A DNA stretch of 43,275 nucleotides from Pseudomonadota bacterium (lineage in GTDB: Bacteria > Pseudomonadota > Gammaproteobacteria > CALCKW01), in contig JBCCUP010000036.1 of the NCBI GenBank assembly GCA_039196715.1, positions 1-43,275 on the forward strand. Direction: 5' to 3'. Each line of letters starts with the position of its first letter. Position 1 is the stretch's first letter. The position numbers and the translations under genes are program-made. The notes beneath the pieces are model-generated. The model did no database searches and was not told the origin of the DNA. It worked only from the letters and a program-made list of their open reading frames with translations. Positions 1 through 7,516 of the stretch are shown piece after piece.

Positions 1-1104
1 CACCTGCTCCACCGCCGGCAAGCGCCAATCCGGCTGACCTGGACCGGTGCCGATCAGGTGCAGCGTGCCGCGCGACCGACCGAACTCGACCGACTCGAAC
101 ACACCGCTCTGCCGCGTTGCCACCGCACAGGTAGCCCGTGCAGACTTGCATTTCTCGACCACCAGACGCCCCGCGGGCCCGACCGCTGCGAGGGCGGCCG
201 CCTCGGCCACACCCGGCACGCCCACCTCGGCTGCGACAATCGCCGACGGGTTGGCCAGACGCGGCGCCTCGGCAGCGAGGGCCTCGCGTGAGAAAAACCG
301 TGCCGGCACGCCGAGTTCCGCAGCCAGCGCATGGACCGCGGGTTCGTCGGACTTGAGGTCGAGCGACGTCACCGCGGCGATCGCGTGGCGCGAAATGCCG
401 TGCGCCGCGAGCGTGTCGAGCGCCAGGGTGCGCAGCTCCTCGGCCGAGCAACCGCGCTCACAGCCGACACCGAGAACGTGATCGAGCGGTGCGTAGTGCA
501 ACTCACCACGCTCGGACGGCAACGCCTCCGAGGTCACGGTGATGCCCAGCGTGCCGTCGCCGCGCGGCAGGCTGTCGCCGCCTTCGCCCACCACTGGCGG
601 TGCATCGCTGTCGTGGCGCAGGGGTTCCCCCGCCAGCAGCCGGGACACCGCGTTCGGATAGTGCTCGGGGGTGGCAAGGCGGTAGCCCGCACGTGGCTCG
701 TCGAGCGCCACGCCGAGGGTGACATCCGCCGCCGTGGTGATCGCCGCGTGTCCGCCCAACGCGGAGGCGAGGTCGCGGGCGAGTGCGTTTGCCCCCCGGT
801 GGCCACCGATCAACGGCACCACGCTCGATCCGTCGCTGGCGACCGCCAGCACCGGAGGTTCGCGGTGTTTGTCCGCAAGCGCAGGGCCGAGACACCGCAT
901 CAGGATGCCACTGGAGCACACGCCGACGATGCGCACGCCCTCGCGGTAGAGCTGGGGCAACAGCACACTGGCAAGCTCGAAGGCCTCGTCACAGTGCCGC
1001 ACGCGATTGACGCGGCCGTAGACACGCGCTTCCGGCAAGGCGGTCTGCAGCTGCCGCACTGTGGGCTCGGCGATGTTCGCCAGGGTGACAATAGCGGTTC
1101 TCAC
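1..1104 (-). CDS. cbiG: CbiG-CobJ fusion: cobalt-precorrin-5A hydrolase joined to precorrin-3B C17-methyltransferase, 3' end outside window
   Basis: The reading frame is open from a GTG at 1104 to the left edge (368 codons, no stop). Residues 1-340 read as CbiG: the early part contains GVCSSGILMR and PLIGGHRGAN, and the later part GVGCERGCSAEEL and the segment TSLDLKSDEPAV typical of the CbiG C-terminal domain. After a short join the frame continues with GTLHLIGTGPGQPDW, the opening GxGPG loop of a CobJ/CbiH-type SAM methyltransferase, so this is a bifunctional protein cut by the window. CbiG opens the ring-A lactone and releases acetaldehyde in the cobalt-early route; CobJ/CbiH contracts the corrin ring. 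The GTG start overlaps the cobI stop (GTGA), implying translational coupling. The CbiG identity is firm; the methyltransferase part rests on its first residues and on known fusions. Confidence 0.9.
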   Translation of the reverse strand, partial: MRTAIVTLANIAEPTVRQLQTALPEARVYGRVNRVRHCDEAFELASVLLPQLYREGVRIVGVCSSGILMRCLGPALADKHREPPVLAVASDGSSVVPLIGGHRGANALARDLASALGGHAAITTAADVTLGVALDEPRAGYRLATPEHYPNAVSRLLAGEPLRHDSDAPPVVGEGGDSLPRGDGTLGITVTSEALPSERGELHYAPLDHVLGVGCERGCSAEELRTLALDTLAAHGISRHAIAAVTSLDLKSDEPAVHALAAELGVPARFFSREALAAEAPRLANPSAIVAAEVGVPGVAEAAALAAVGPAGRLVVEKCKSARATCAVATRQSGVFESVEFGRSRGTLHLIGTGPGQPDWRLPAVEQV

Positions 1105-1820
1105 ACCGGCTCACTCCGTCGTCGGTTCACTTGTATCAGGGAAAAATACGGTGCGGTGACGTCGCCGAGTTCGGCGAGTGGCAAGCAGGCTTGCTGTGCC
1201 GTGCCCAGCCGTTCCATGTAGGTCGCGTGCGCGGTCAAACCCACTTCGGCGATGACGCCGCGCACCTTCTCGAGGTGACGTCCCACCTTCATGAACACCA
1301 CGTTGTCGTGCGACGCCAGCAGCGCGACCAGCCGGTCACGCGGCAGTGGGGCGGGCGCGACAGCAAAGGTTTCAGACAGCGAGGCGAGCGGCGTCGACGC
1401 CGTTGCGCCACCGGCCATGATCGAGGACACGCCCGGCACTACGACACAGGGATGCTGCGCCACCATCCGACTGTGCAGGTACATGAAGCTGCCGTAGAAG
1501 AAGGGGTCACCTTCGCAGAGCACCACAACACTGTCCCCGGCATCAAGGGCAGCGCCCAGCGTGCGCGCCGCGTCGTCGTAGATCGATTGCACCGGAAAGC
1601 GGTCGGTCTTCATCGGGATGGTGATCGCGTACTCGCGTGTGCCCTCAGGCACGAACTCGGCGACGATCTGGCGCGCGAAACTCGGGCCGGTGTCGGGGGC
1701 CGGATAGGCGATCAGCGAGGCCGCGCGAATCAAACGCAACGCCTTGAGCGTCAGCAGTTCCGGATCGCCAGGCCCGACCCCGACGCCGTACAGTGTGCCC
1801 GCCACGTTCGTCTCAGCCAT
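1101..1820 (-). CDS. cobI: Precorrin-2 C20-methyltransferase (CobI/CbiL)
   Basis: This 239-residue protein is a tetrapyrrole SAM methyltransferase that adds the C20 methyl group to (cobalt-)precorrin-2 in corrin synthesis. Residues 11-24 contain the GVGVGPGDPELLT loop, followed by KALRLIRAASLIAYP. The second family motif, CEGDPFFYGSF, and the third, VPGVSSIMAG, are intact. Length matches the family. An in-frame ATG lies 9 codons upstream (1847), but the ATG at 1820 is preferred because homologues start just before the GxGPG motif and because it leaves only an 8-base overlap with the preceding TauE-like gene. It sits in the riboswitch-controlled cobalamin operon and its stop overlaps the next start. 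Confidence 0.93.
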   Translation of the reverse strand: MAETNVAGTLYGVGVGPGDPELLTLKALRLIRAASLIAYPAPDTGPSFARQIVAEFVPEGTREYAITIPMKTDRFPVQSIYDDAARTLGAALDAGDSVVVLCEGDPFFYGSFMYLHSRMVAQHPCVVVPGVSSIMAGGATASTPLASLSETFAVAPAPLPRDRLVALLASHDNVVFMKVGRHLEKVRGVIAEVGLTAHATYMERLGTAQQACLPLAELGDVTAPYFSLIQVNRRRSEPV

Positions 1821-2565
1821 GCCAGGGAATCCCGTAGAGCGCCGCACCGCCGATCAGCACGTAGGCCACGGTGCGAAAGAGCTTCTCCCGCTCGGGGTCG
1901 AAGAGCCTCGCCCCGGTCCAGCAGGCGAGCATGTAGGGCGGTATCAACAGCACCCCGAGCAACAGCGGCTCGAGCGCAAGCATGCCGAAGCCGGCGAAGG
2001 CCGCGAAAACGATGGCGTCAAAGATCAGCAGGTAGAGGTTCACCGTGGCGCGCACCTCGGCGGCCCTTCCCGGCCCGCTCATGTACAGCAGGATCACCGG
2101 CGGCCCGGGCACACCGGCCACACCGCCGAGCAAACCGCCCAGAGCGCCGACCCCGACCACACCGGGCGGTTGCAGGTAGTGCGCGTAACGCCACCCCGAG
2201 ACCAACACGGCGAGCAGCACGCCCGCAAGCAACGACGTGCCCCAGCGAAAGGCGGTTGGGTCAACGTCAGCCAAGAGCCAGACGCCAACAGGCACGCCGA
2301 CGCACAAGCCCAACGCGAGCATCACGAGGTCAGGGCGGCGGGCGCTGCGCACCGATTCGGGCACCAGCGGCAGCGGCCCGATGAGGTCGTACACCAAGAT
2401 CGTCATGACCACCCACACCGGCGGTATCACCAGCCCCGCAAGCGGCACGTAGACCAGCGCCGTGCCGAAGCCGGCAAAACCCCGCACAAGCCCGGCGAGG
2501 CCGACGGCGAAGCTCAACCACAGCAAATCAGACCCGCTCACGCTGGGCAGCCAGGTTTCAATCAC
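1813..2565 (-). CDS. TauE/SafE-family membrane protein inside the cobalamin operon
   Basis: A 250-residue, very hydrophobic protein with about eight membrane segments. The start contains LVRGFAGFGTALVYVP, the glycine-rich first repeat of TauE/SafE (DUF81) proteins, and the second half repeats it as GGLLGGVAGVPGPPVILLY, the usual inverted duplication of the family. Known members export sulfite, sulfoacetate or related anions, but many are uncharacterised. It overlaps cobL upstream by 8 bases and cobI downstream by 8 bases, so it is made together with cobalamin enzymes. From that context I infer a role linked to the pathway, such as cobalt movement or export of a by-product; the sequence alone does not show the substrate. 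Confidence 0.85.
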   Translation of the reverse strand: MIETWLPSVSGSDLLWLSFAVGLAGLVRGFAGFGTALVYVPLAGLVIPPVWVVMTILVYDLIGPLPLVPESVRSARRPDLVMLALGLCVGVPVGVWLLADVDPTAFRWGTSLLAGVLLAVLVSGWRYAHYLQPPGVVGVGALGGLLGGVAGVPGPPVILLYMSGPGRAAEVRATVNLYLLIFDAIVFAAFAGFGMLALEPLLLGVLLIPPYMLACWTGARLFDPEREKLFRTVAYVLIGGAALYGIPWHG

Positions 2566-3886
2566 GCCGGGCCCCGTCGTGCTGCGCGCGGTCCGCGGAC
2601 GGCGCCGGCAGCCGCGTCCAGCACCACTGCAACACCGCCATCGACGGCTGCAGGGCGGTGTACCGCCCGACCGCCTGACTCGTCGAGACCATCAACCGTT
2701 CGAGATCGCCGCCGTGTCGTGCCTGCGCGGCCACCAACGCGGCCTCGGACGCCAATGTGACGGCGTTGGCCACCAACCGCCCGCCGACCGGCAAGGCCTC
2801 GATGCACCGCGCGATCAGCGCGAGCGCGCGCGCGGTGTCATCCGTACCGCCGTCGCCCCGCCACTGGGTCAGGCCGCCGCCGACGAAGATGGCCGAGGGG
2901 GGTGGCAAGCGGTCGATCACGTCCGCGGTGTCACTGGCGTACACCGCGAGTTGAGGGGTTCCCAGCGCCACGCGGTTGTGCTCGAGCATGCCGACCCTCG
3001 CCGGGTTGCGCTCGACCGCACAGGCCAGCACGGTGCCGGCCGGCGGCGTGCCGGGGGACAGGGCGAGCGCGGCACGCACCCACTCGATCGCCACCGAACC
3101 GCAGCCGGCACCGAGGTCCCACAGACACTGGCCGGGCAGCGGCCGCAACTTGGCCAGGGTCGCCGCCCGCACACTCCGTTTGGTCAATTGGCCGTCGTGG
3201 GCGAACGCCTCGTCCGGCAAGCCTGGCATCGCACCGACGGCGGTGTGCTGCACGGTGTCCGGCACATCGAGCGCCACCAGGTTGAGTTCGGCGTAGCACC
3301 CGATGCCGTCAGCCGGCGACAACCAGGCGCTGCTGGCCTGCCGTGGCCCGCCGAGGTGCTCGAACACCCGCAGCCGCACCGCGTCGAGTTTCAAGTCACG
3401 CAATCGCGCGGCTATCTCTCTCGGGGCGTCGGCGCCGTCGCTCAACAGCAACAGCCTGGCACCGGGGTAGCACCAAACAGCGAGCATGGCCAGGTCGTGT
3501 GCGTGCAGGCTGCGGCAGTGGGTCTGCTCGAGGGGCCACGACAGCGCCGCGGCTGCGAGGCTGAAAGCACCGACCGCTGGCACGACCGTCACCGCGTCGC
3601 CGCCATAACGCGCAATCAGTGTGGTAGCGATGCCGTGCCACTGCGGTTCGCCACTGGCGAGCACCACGACCGATTGACTGCCCCGCGCATCGAGACGTGC
3701 GAAGCTGTCCTGCAGCGGCCGCGACCACGGCACCCGCTCGACGGCTGGCAACGCGGCGTCAAGCAACTCGAAATGGCGCGCACCACCGAGCACCCAATCG
3801 GCGCCGGCCAGCGCGTCGCGCGCGCGCACGCTCAGGGCCGCATCGCCCGCTTCGGTGACCCCCACGACGGTGATCGGCGCGTTCAA
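2558..3886 (-). CDS. cobL: Precorrin-6Y C5,15-methyltransferase (decarboxylating), CobL (CbiE-CbiT fusion)
   Basis: A 442-residue two-domain enzyme that methylates C5 and C15 and removes the ring-C acetate carboxyl of precorrin-6Y. Residues 1-205 are CbiE-like (ITVVGVTEAG near the start, LASGEPQWHG at 77-86, VVPAVGAFSLAAA at 101-113). Residues 225-442 are CbiT-like, with the SAM-binding DLGAGCGS at 257-264 and IFVGGGL further on. I chose the TTG at 3886 because it overlaps the cobH stop (TTGA) and lies five codons before the first CbiE strand; a GTG at codon 9 is an alternative. The open frame continues upstream to 4240, but that part is antisense-like and runs through cobH. The GEPQWHG motif departs slightly from the usual GDPxxyG. 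Confidence 0.92.
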   Translation of the reverse strand: MNAPITVVGVTEAGDAALSVRARDALAGADWVLGGARHFELLDAALPAVERVPWSRPLQDSFARLDARGSQSVVVLASGEPQWHGIATTLIARYGGDAVTVVPAVGAFSLAAAALSWPLEQTHCRSLHAHDLAMLAVWCYPGARLLLLSDGADAPREIAARLRDLKLDAVRLRVFEHLGGPRQASSAWLSPADGIGCYAELNLVALDVPDTVQHTAVGAMPGLPDEAFAHDGQLTKRSVRAATLAKLRPLPGQCLWDLGAGCGSVAIEWVRAALALSPGTPPAGTVLACAVERNPARVGMLEHNRVALGTPQLAVYASDTADVIDRLPPPSAIFVGGGLTQWRGDGGTDDTARALALIARCIEALPVGGRLVANAVTLASEAALVAAQARHGGDLERLMVSTSQAVGRYTALQPSMAVLQWCWTRLPAPSADRAQHDGARRD

Positions 3887-4533
3887 GGCGCAGCGCCCAG
3901 CCGCGCCGCGACGGCGTTGACCACGGCACTGGCGACCGCGGACCCACCGAGGCGACCGCGCACGGTGACAAACGGCAGACCGAGCGCCTCGGCGTCCTCC
4001 GCAAGGGCAGCCTTGGACTCCGCGGCGCCCACGAAACCCACCGGGATGCCGATGACCGCCGCCGGCGACGGCCAACCGGCGTGCAGGCCCTCCAGCAGGG
4101 CAAACAGCGCGGTGGGTGCATTGCCAATCAGCACCACCGCACCGGCGAGTTCGTCGCGCCAGAGTTCGACGGCGGCGGCCGAGCGCGTCGTGCCCAATCG
4201 GTTTGCCAACGCCGGCACATCGGAGTGTGTCAGGCAGCACCGGGGGGCGCTCGCGGCCGTCGGCAGGATCCGCTCGATCACGCCGCGACGCACCATCTCG
4301 CAGTCGCAGAAGATCGGCGCCCCCGCGCGCAGCGCGCGCTCCACCGCCGGCACGAAACCGCCGCCAAACACCACATCATCGGCGATCGGCACGTGGCCGC
4401 AGGCGTGTACCATCCGCACGGCGATGTCGGCTTCGGCCGCATCGAAGCGCGCCAGATTGGCCTCGCGGCGCACGGTCGCAAAGCTCTCGCTGTAGATGGC
4501 CGCGGGGTCGCGCGCGTATTCGTAGCGGCTCAT
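3883..4533 (-). CDS. cobH: Precorrin-8X methylmutase (CobH/CbiC)
   Basis: A 216-residue protein that moves the C11 methyl to C12 of precorrin-8X to give hydrogenobyrinate. The sequence shows the family landmarks: YEYARDPAAIYSESFATVR at the start, VRMVHACGHVPIADD with the catalytic histidine, the segment APIFCDCEMVRRG, and near the C-terminus AVIGIPVGFVGAAESK and VRGRLGGSAVASA. The ATG at 4533 is chosen because homologues begin at this point and because it overlaps the stop of the chelatase gene by four bases (ATGA). The stop in turn overlaps the TTG of cobL. No deviation from the family is seen. Confidence 0.95.
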   Translation of the reverse strand: MSRYEYARDPAAIYSESFATVRREANLARFDAAEADIAVRMVHACGHVPIADDVVFGGGFVPAVERALRAGAPIFCDCEMVRRGVIERILPTAASAPRCCLTHSDVPALANRLGTTRSAAAVELWRDELAGAVVLIGNAPTALFALLEGLHAGWPSPAAVIGIPVGFVGAAESKAALAEDAEALGLPFVTVRGRLGGSAVASAVVNAVAARLGAAP

Positions 4534-6140
4534 GCGGCGCGCCGCACGAGGCTGTCGAGTGCGCGGCTCTCGCCACCGAGCTGCGTGGCCAGGCGTCGGG
4601 CGTGGCCACCGGCGCCGCCGAGCGTGTCGACCACGGTCACAGCGCAACCCGGGTCAGGCAGTGTCTGTCGAGGCACCCGACCGTCGGTGAACAGCCAGAG
4701 TTGCCTGTCGGTGGCGTCACCGGCGGCGCGGTGCACGAGTTCGCGGACCGCGGCAAGCCCAGCCGCCAACGGCGTGCCCCCGCCGCCCTGAACGACCCGC
4801 ACGCACAGTGGCGTCCGTTTGGGCGCGCGGCCGAGCGGCACCAGGGTCTCGACCCCGTCGCCACCGAACCGCAGCACAGCGATGTCACGGCGTTGCCAAT
4901 ACGCCTGGCGGACCAGGTCGGCTACCGCGCCCTGGGTGCGCGCGAGCACGCCACCGCGCAGCATGGACGCTGAACAATCGAGCAAGACAATCCAGGCACC
5001 GCCTTGTTTTCGATACCGCGCACGGTGGCGAATTGCCTCGATCGAGGTCGGCACGCCGCCCGCGTGACGCAGGGTGCTGGCCCAGGCCACGGCGGCGCCG
5101 GTCTCGACCCGGCGCGCTGCACCCGCGCGGTCGCGCGTGGCGGCAGTCTGCCCGCGCGCTCCCCGCCCGACACGGGCCTCCGCGCGCGCAGAGTCACCGT
5201 CTCGCGCCAACGATGGCACGCTGGCAGCCACCGCTGCGCTGTCCGGCCGCGTCGATTGCCGGCTGTCGTTCGGCCGCCGCCCGGTCGGTGGCTCGGGTGG
5301 CTGCTCCGGCAACCGGTGGCGCAAGGCCAAATCACGTGTCACGGCGAGGTCGTCGTCTTCAACCCGCGAACGGCCGTGGAGCGCCGCGTGGGCACGCGCT
5401 GCTGCCAGCCAGGCCAGGTCCCCGCGCAAGCCGTCAACGCCGGCGTCGGCACAGGCCACCGCCACGCGTTCACACATGTGTGCCACGGCCACCGCGGCCA
5501 AACCCGCCCGCGCTGCACGCAAGCGGGCCCGCGCCGCGTCTTCCGCGGCGGCGTGCTCGGCGGCAAAGCGTGCGCCGTCGTGTTGCGCCTGAAGGCGTTG
5601 GTGCAACACGGCGCTGCGCTCGCGCGGGTCCGTCGGCGTGAGCACGTCGACGCACAGACCGAAGCGGTCGAGCAATTGAGGCCGCAAGTCGCCCTCATCC
5701 GGGTTCATCGTGCCGACCAGCACGAAGGCCGCATCGAAACGCCGGCTCACGCCTTCGCGCTCCACCTGCACAACCCCGGACGCCGCGGCGTCGAGCAACA
5801 GGTCGACAAGGTGGTCCGGCAGGAGATTGACCTCGTCGGCATACAGTACGCCGCCGTCGGCACGCGCGAGCAAGCCCGGTTCGGCGCGCACGTGCTTGTC
5901 CTGCAACACCGCTTGCAGGTCGAGCGACCCGACCAGTTTGTCCTCGTCCGCGCCCAACGGAAGGTCGACGAAGGGCGCGCCGTCCAGCCAGGCCGCCAGC
6001 CCACGGGCCATCGAGGATTTCGCGGTGCCACGCGGGCCACGCAACAGCACACCGCCAAGGCTCGGGTCGATGGCCGCGAGTTGCAGCGCGAGCTTTGCCT
6101 CCGCTTGCCCGACGACGGCGCTCAGAGGCAGCCTCACCAC
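4530..6140 (-). CDS. ChlI/ChlD-type fused AAA+/VWA chelatase subunit, probably for cobalt insertion
   Basis: A 536-residue protein joining a ChlI/BchI-like AAA+ ATPase to a ChlD/BchD-like VWA domain. Walker A is GPRGTAKS (35-42), Walker B is GGVLYADEVN (96-105) and the sensor region reads LVGTMNPDEGDLRPQ. An Arg/Pro-rich linker (about 275-345) leads to a VWA domain with a full MIDAS: DCSAS at 388-392, GGGTPLAAG near 455, FTDGR at 484-488. ChlI/ChlD proteins drive metal insertion by a large CobN/ChlH subunit. As first gene of a riboswitch-controlled cobalamin operon it most likely serves a cobaltochelatase; no CobN is in the window. The start is GTG at 6140 (a second GTG follows at once). It is shorter than typical ChlD. 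Confidence 0.88.
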   Translation of the reverse strand: MVRLPLSAVVGQAEAKLALQLAAIDPSLGGVLLRGPRGTAKSSMARGLAAWLDGAPFVDLPLGADEDKLVGSLDLQAVLQDKHVRAEPGLLARADGGVLYADEVNLLPDHLVDLLLDAAASGVVQVEREGVSRRFDAAFVLVGTMNPDEGDLRPQLLDRFGLCVDVLTPTDPRERSAVLHQRLQAQHDGARFAAEHAAAEDAARARLRAARAGLAAVAVAHMCERVAVACADAGVDGLRGDLAWLAAARAHAALHGRSRVEDDDLAVTRDLALRHRLPEQPPEPPTGRRPNDSRQSTRPDSAAVAASVPSLARDGDSARAEARVGRGARGQTAATRDRAGAARRVETGAAVAWASTLRHAGGVPTSIEAIRHRARYRKQGGAWIVLLDCSASMLRGGVLARTQGAVADLVRQAYWQRRDIAVLRFGGDGVETLVPLGRAPKRTPLCVRVVQGGGGTPLAAGLAAVRELVHRAAGDATDRQLWLFTDGRVPRQTLPDPGCAVTVVDTLGGAGGHARRLATQLGGESRALDSLVRRAA

Positions 6141-6276
6141 GCCCTGCCCTGCCGCGCTGGGTTCACGGGATTCGGCTCAAAAGGCACTGGGATTCGGCAA
6201 CGCATGGTTGCTCCGCACGGCCAGCTGGACGGCTGGCCGCATCTGACTGAAACACCCCGTCCAGAGTTACACGGCA
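6141..6276 (-). other. Untranslated leader between the B12 riboswitch and the chelatase gene
   Basis: About 135 bases separate the riboswitch core from the GTG start. I see no open frame worth calling and no T-tract terminator. The last bases before the start are purine-rich (GGCAGGGC) and could serve as a weak ribosome binding site. The expression platform of the riboswitch is expected here, but I cannot tell from the sequence whether it acts on transcription or on translation. Confidence 0.5.
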
Positions 6277-6428
6277 CACAGGCAGGTTTCCTGGCTCGGC
6301 GTCTCCGGCGTTGCGCGCCTTCCCAGGCCAAAGCCCAGTGGCACATGCGCAATCCTCAGCCTGACAGTCGCGGGGGCGGCACGGGATTTCCACCCGTTTC
6401 CCTCTCAGCCACCAACGGGGTTGGGGCC
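6277..6428 (-). promoter_or_regulatory. Cobalamin (B12) riboswitch
   Basis: Read on the minus strand, this segment carries the conserved cobalamin aptamer landmarks in order: GGTGGC and a G/C-rich P2 arm, GAGGGAAAC, GGTGGAAATCCC, GCCGCCCCCGCGACTGT, then the GCCACTGG box (complement at 6338-6345) and the B12 box AGCCAGGAAACCTGCC (complement at about 6282-6297). Such elements sense adenosylcobalamin or a related corrinoid and shut off downstream genes. It lies upstream of the chelatase-cobH-cobL-tauE-cobI-cbiG operon, which is therefore expected to be repressed by the product of its own pathway. Confidence 0.96.
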
Positions 6429-6446
6429 ACCTGATGCAAGCCGTCT

Positions 6447-6452
6447 AGTATA
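6447..6452 (-). promoter_or_regulatory. Possible -10 element of the cobalamin operon promoter
   Basis: TATACT on the minus strand lies about 20 bases before the 5' end of the B12 riboswitch, the right place for a sigma-70 promoter feeding the riboswitch. No -35 box with normal spacing is convincing, so this is a tentative call. Confidence 0.4.
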
Positions 6453-6573
6453 TCGCCCGCGCCCACTCCCGAGCCAGAACCGCGCACCGGGGCGGCGTTG
6501 TCAAACCGACACCCACTTGGCGCAGGACGACGGGAGTCCGACTCCCCCATCCCGTTGTTGCGGCACCGGGTTC

Positions 6574-7491
6574 TCACCCCAGCGGGCGGCTATCGGGCAC
6601 AGCAGCCGACCGCCGCCGTTCACGCGCCCAGATCACGAGACCAGCCGCGATCACCGTGCCGGCACCCACCAGCGTCGCCACGTCGGGCACGTGGCCGAAC
6701 ACGGTGTAGCTCCAGAAGCCCATGAACGGCAGCAAGCTGTAGAGAAACGGCGACAGGACACTCGCCGGCGCGTGCGCGTGCGCACGCGTCATGATCTCGT
6801 GACCCACCCAGGCGAGCCCGCCCACGCCAAGCAACAGGGCCCAGTCGAGCCCGTTGTCGGGTGATTGCCAGACCGACAGCGTGACCGGCCCAAGCGCCAG
6901 CACGCCGAGCAGTCCGGTGTAGAGCTGTTGTGCCTCGGGCGAGACGCGGCCGGCGAGCTTCCGGGTCAGCAGCGTGTAGCCTGCAAACGACAAGGCCGTC
7001 GCCAACGACAACACCATGGCCCAGTGAAACTGCGCGGAGAACGGGCGCATCGCGATCAGCACCCCCACGAAACCCACGGCCACCGCGCCCCAGCGCCACG
7101 GCCCAACCCGCTCACCCAGCACGGGTCCGGACAGTGCGCAGACAATCAACGGCACGGTGAACATGATCGTGGCCGTCAGCGTGAGCGGCAAGTAGCGAAT
7201 GGCGATGAAGTTCAGCACGGTGCTCGCCAGAATGCACAGCGCGCGCAGCACCACCAGCGCCCGTTCGGACGGCGCCACGTGCACCGCCCGTTGGCCGTGA
7301 CGCACGACGACGGCGAGTGAGAGCACGGCGTGCCCGGCGTAGCGCATGAACGCGAGCTGAACTGCGGCAAAGCCAACTGCACTCAACCACTTGACGCTCG
7401 CGTCGACGCCCGAGAACAGGAAATAGGCGCAGAGCATCAGCCCGATCGCAAACACCACGCGGTCGGGCCCGCGCTGCGCTATTGCGTGCAC
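6574..7491 (-). CDS. EamA/DMT-family transporter (first of three)
   Basis: A 305-residue integral membrane protein with about ten hydrophobic segments in two homologous halves, the standard EamA (drug/metabolite transporter) layout. The N-terminal half shows LFSGVDASVKWLSA and LNFIAIRYLPLTLTATIMF, and the second half LSFAGYTLLTRKLAG and SPFLYSLLPFMGFWSYTVFGH. Family members export amino acids, metabolites or metallophores, and the substrate cannot be read from sequence. The GTG at 7491 starts 25 bases after the stop of the beta-hydroxyacid dehydrogenase gene on the same strand, so it is probably co-transcribed and may export an intermediate of that block. A GTG 11 codons further in is another possible start. 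Confidence 0.88.
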   Translation of the reverse strand: MHAIAQRGPDRVVFAIGLMLCAYFLFSGVDASVKWLSAVGFAAVQLAFMRYAGHAVLSLAVVVRHGQRAVHVAPSERALVVLRALCILASTVLNFIAIRYLPLTLTATIMFTVPLIVCALSGPVLGERVGPWRWGAVAVGFVGVLIAMRPFSAQFHWAMVLSLATALSFAGYTLLTRKLAGRVSPEAQQLYTGLLGVLALGPVTLSVWQSPDNGLDWALLLGVGGLAWVGHEIMTRAHAHAPASVLSPFLYSLLPFMGFWSYTVFGHVPDVATLVGAGTVIAAGLVIWARERRRSAAVPDSRPLG

Positions 7492-7516
7492 CGCGGCACG
7501 TCCCGGTGGGGGCAGA

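Noticed and set aside
331-1221. Long plus-strand open frame opposite cbiG-cobJ
   Set aside because: It is antisense to a clear CbiG protein, has Arg/His-rich composition typical of shadow frames in GC-rich DNA, and has no family motif.
1813-2565. TauE/SafE protein as evidence for sulfonate breakdown in this window
   Set aside because: No sulfonate-degrading enzyme is next to it; it is embedded in cobalamin genes instead.
2462-4495. 677-codon plus-strand open frame opposite cobL and cobH
   Set aside because: Antisense to recognised genes; low-complexity Arg/Gln/Thr composition; no domain features.
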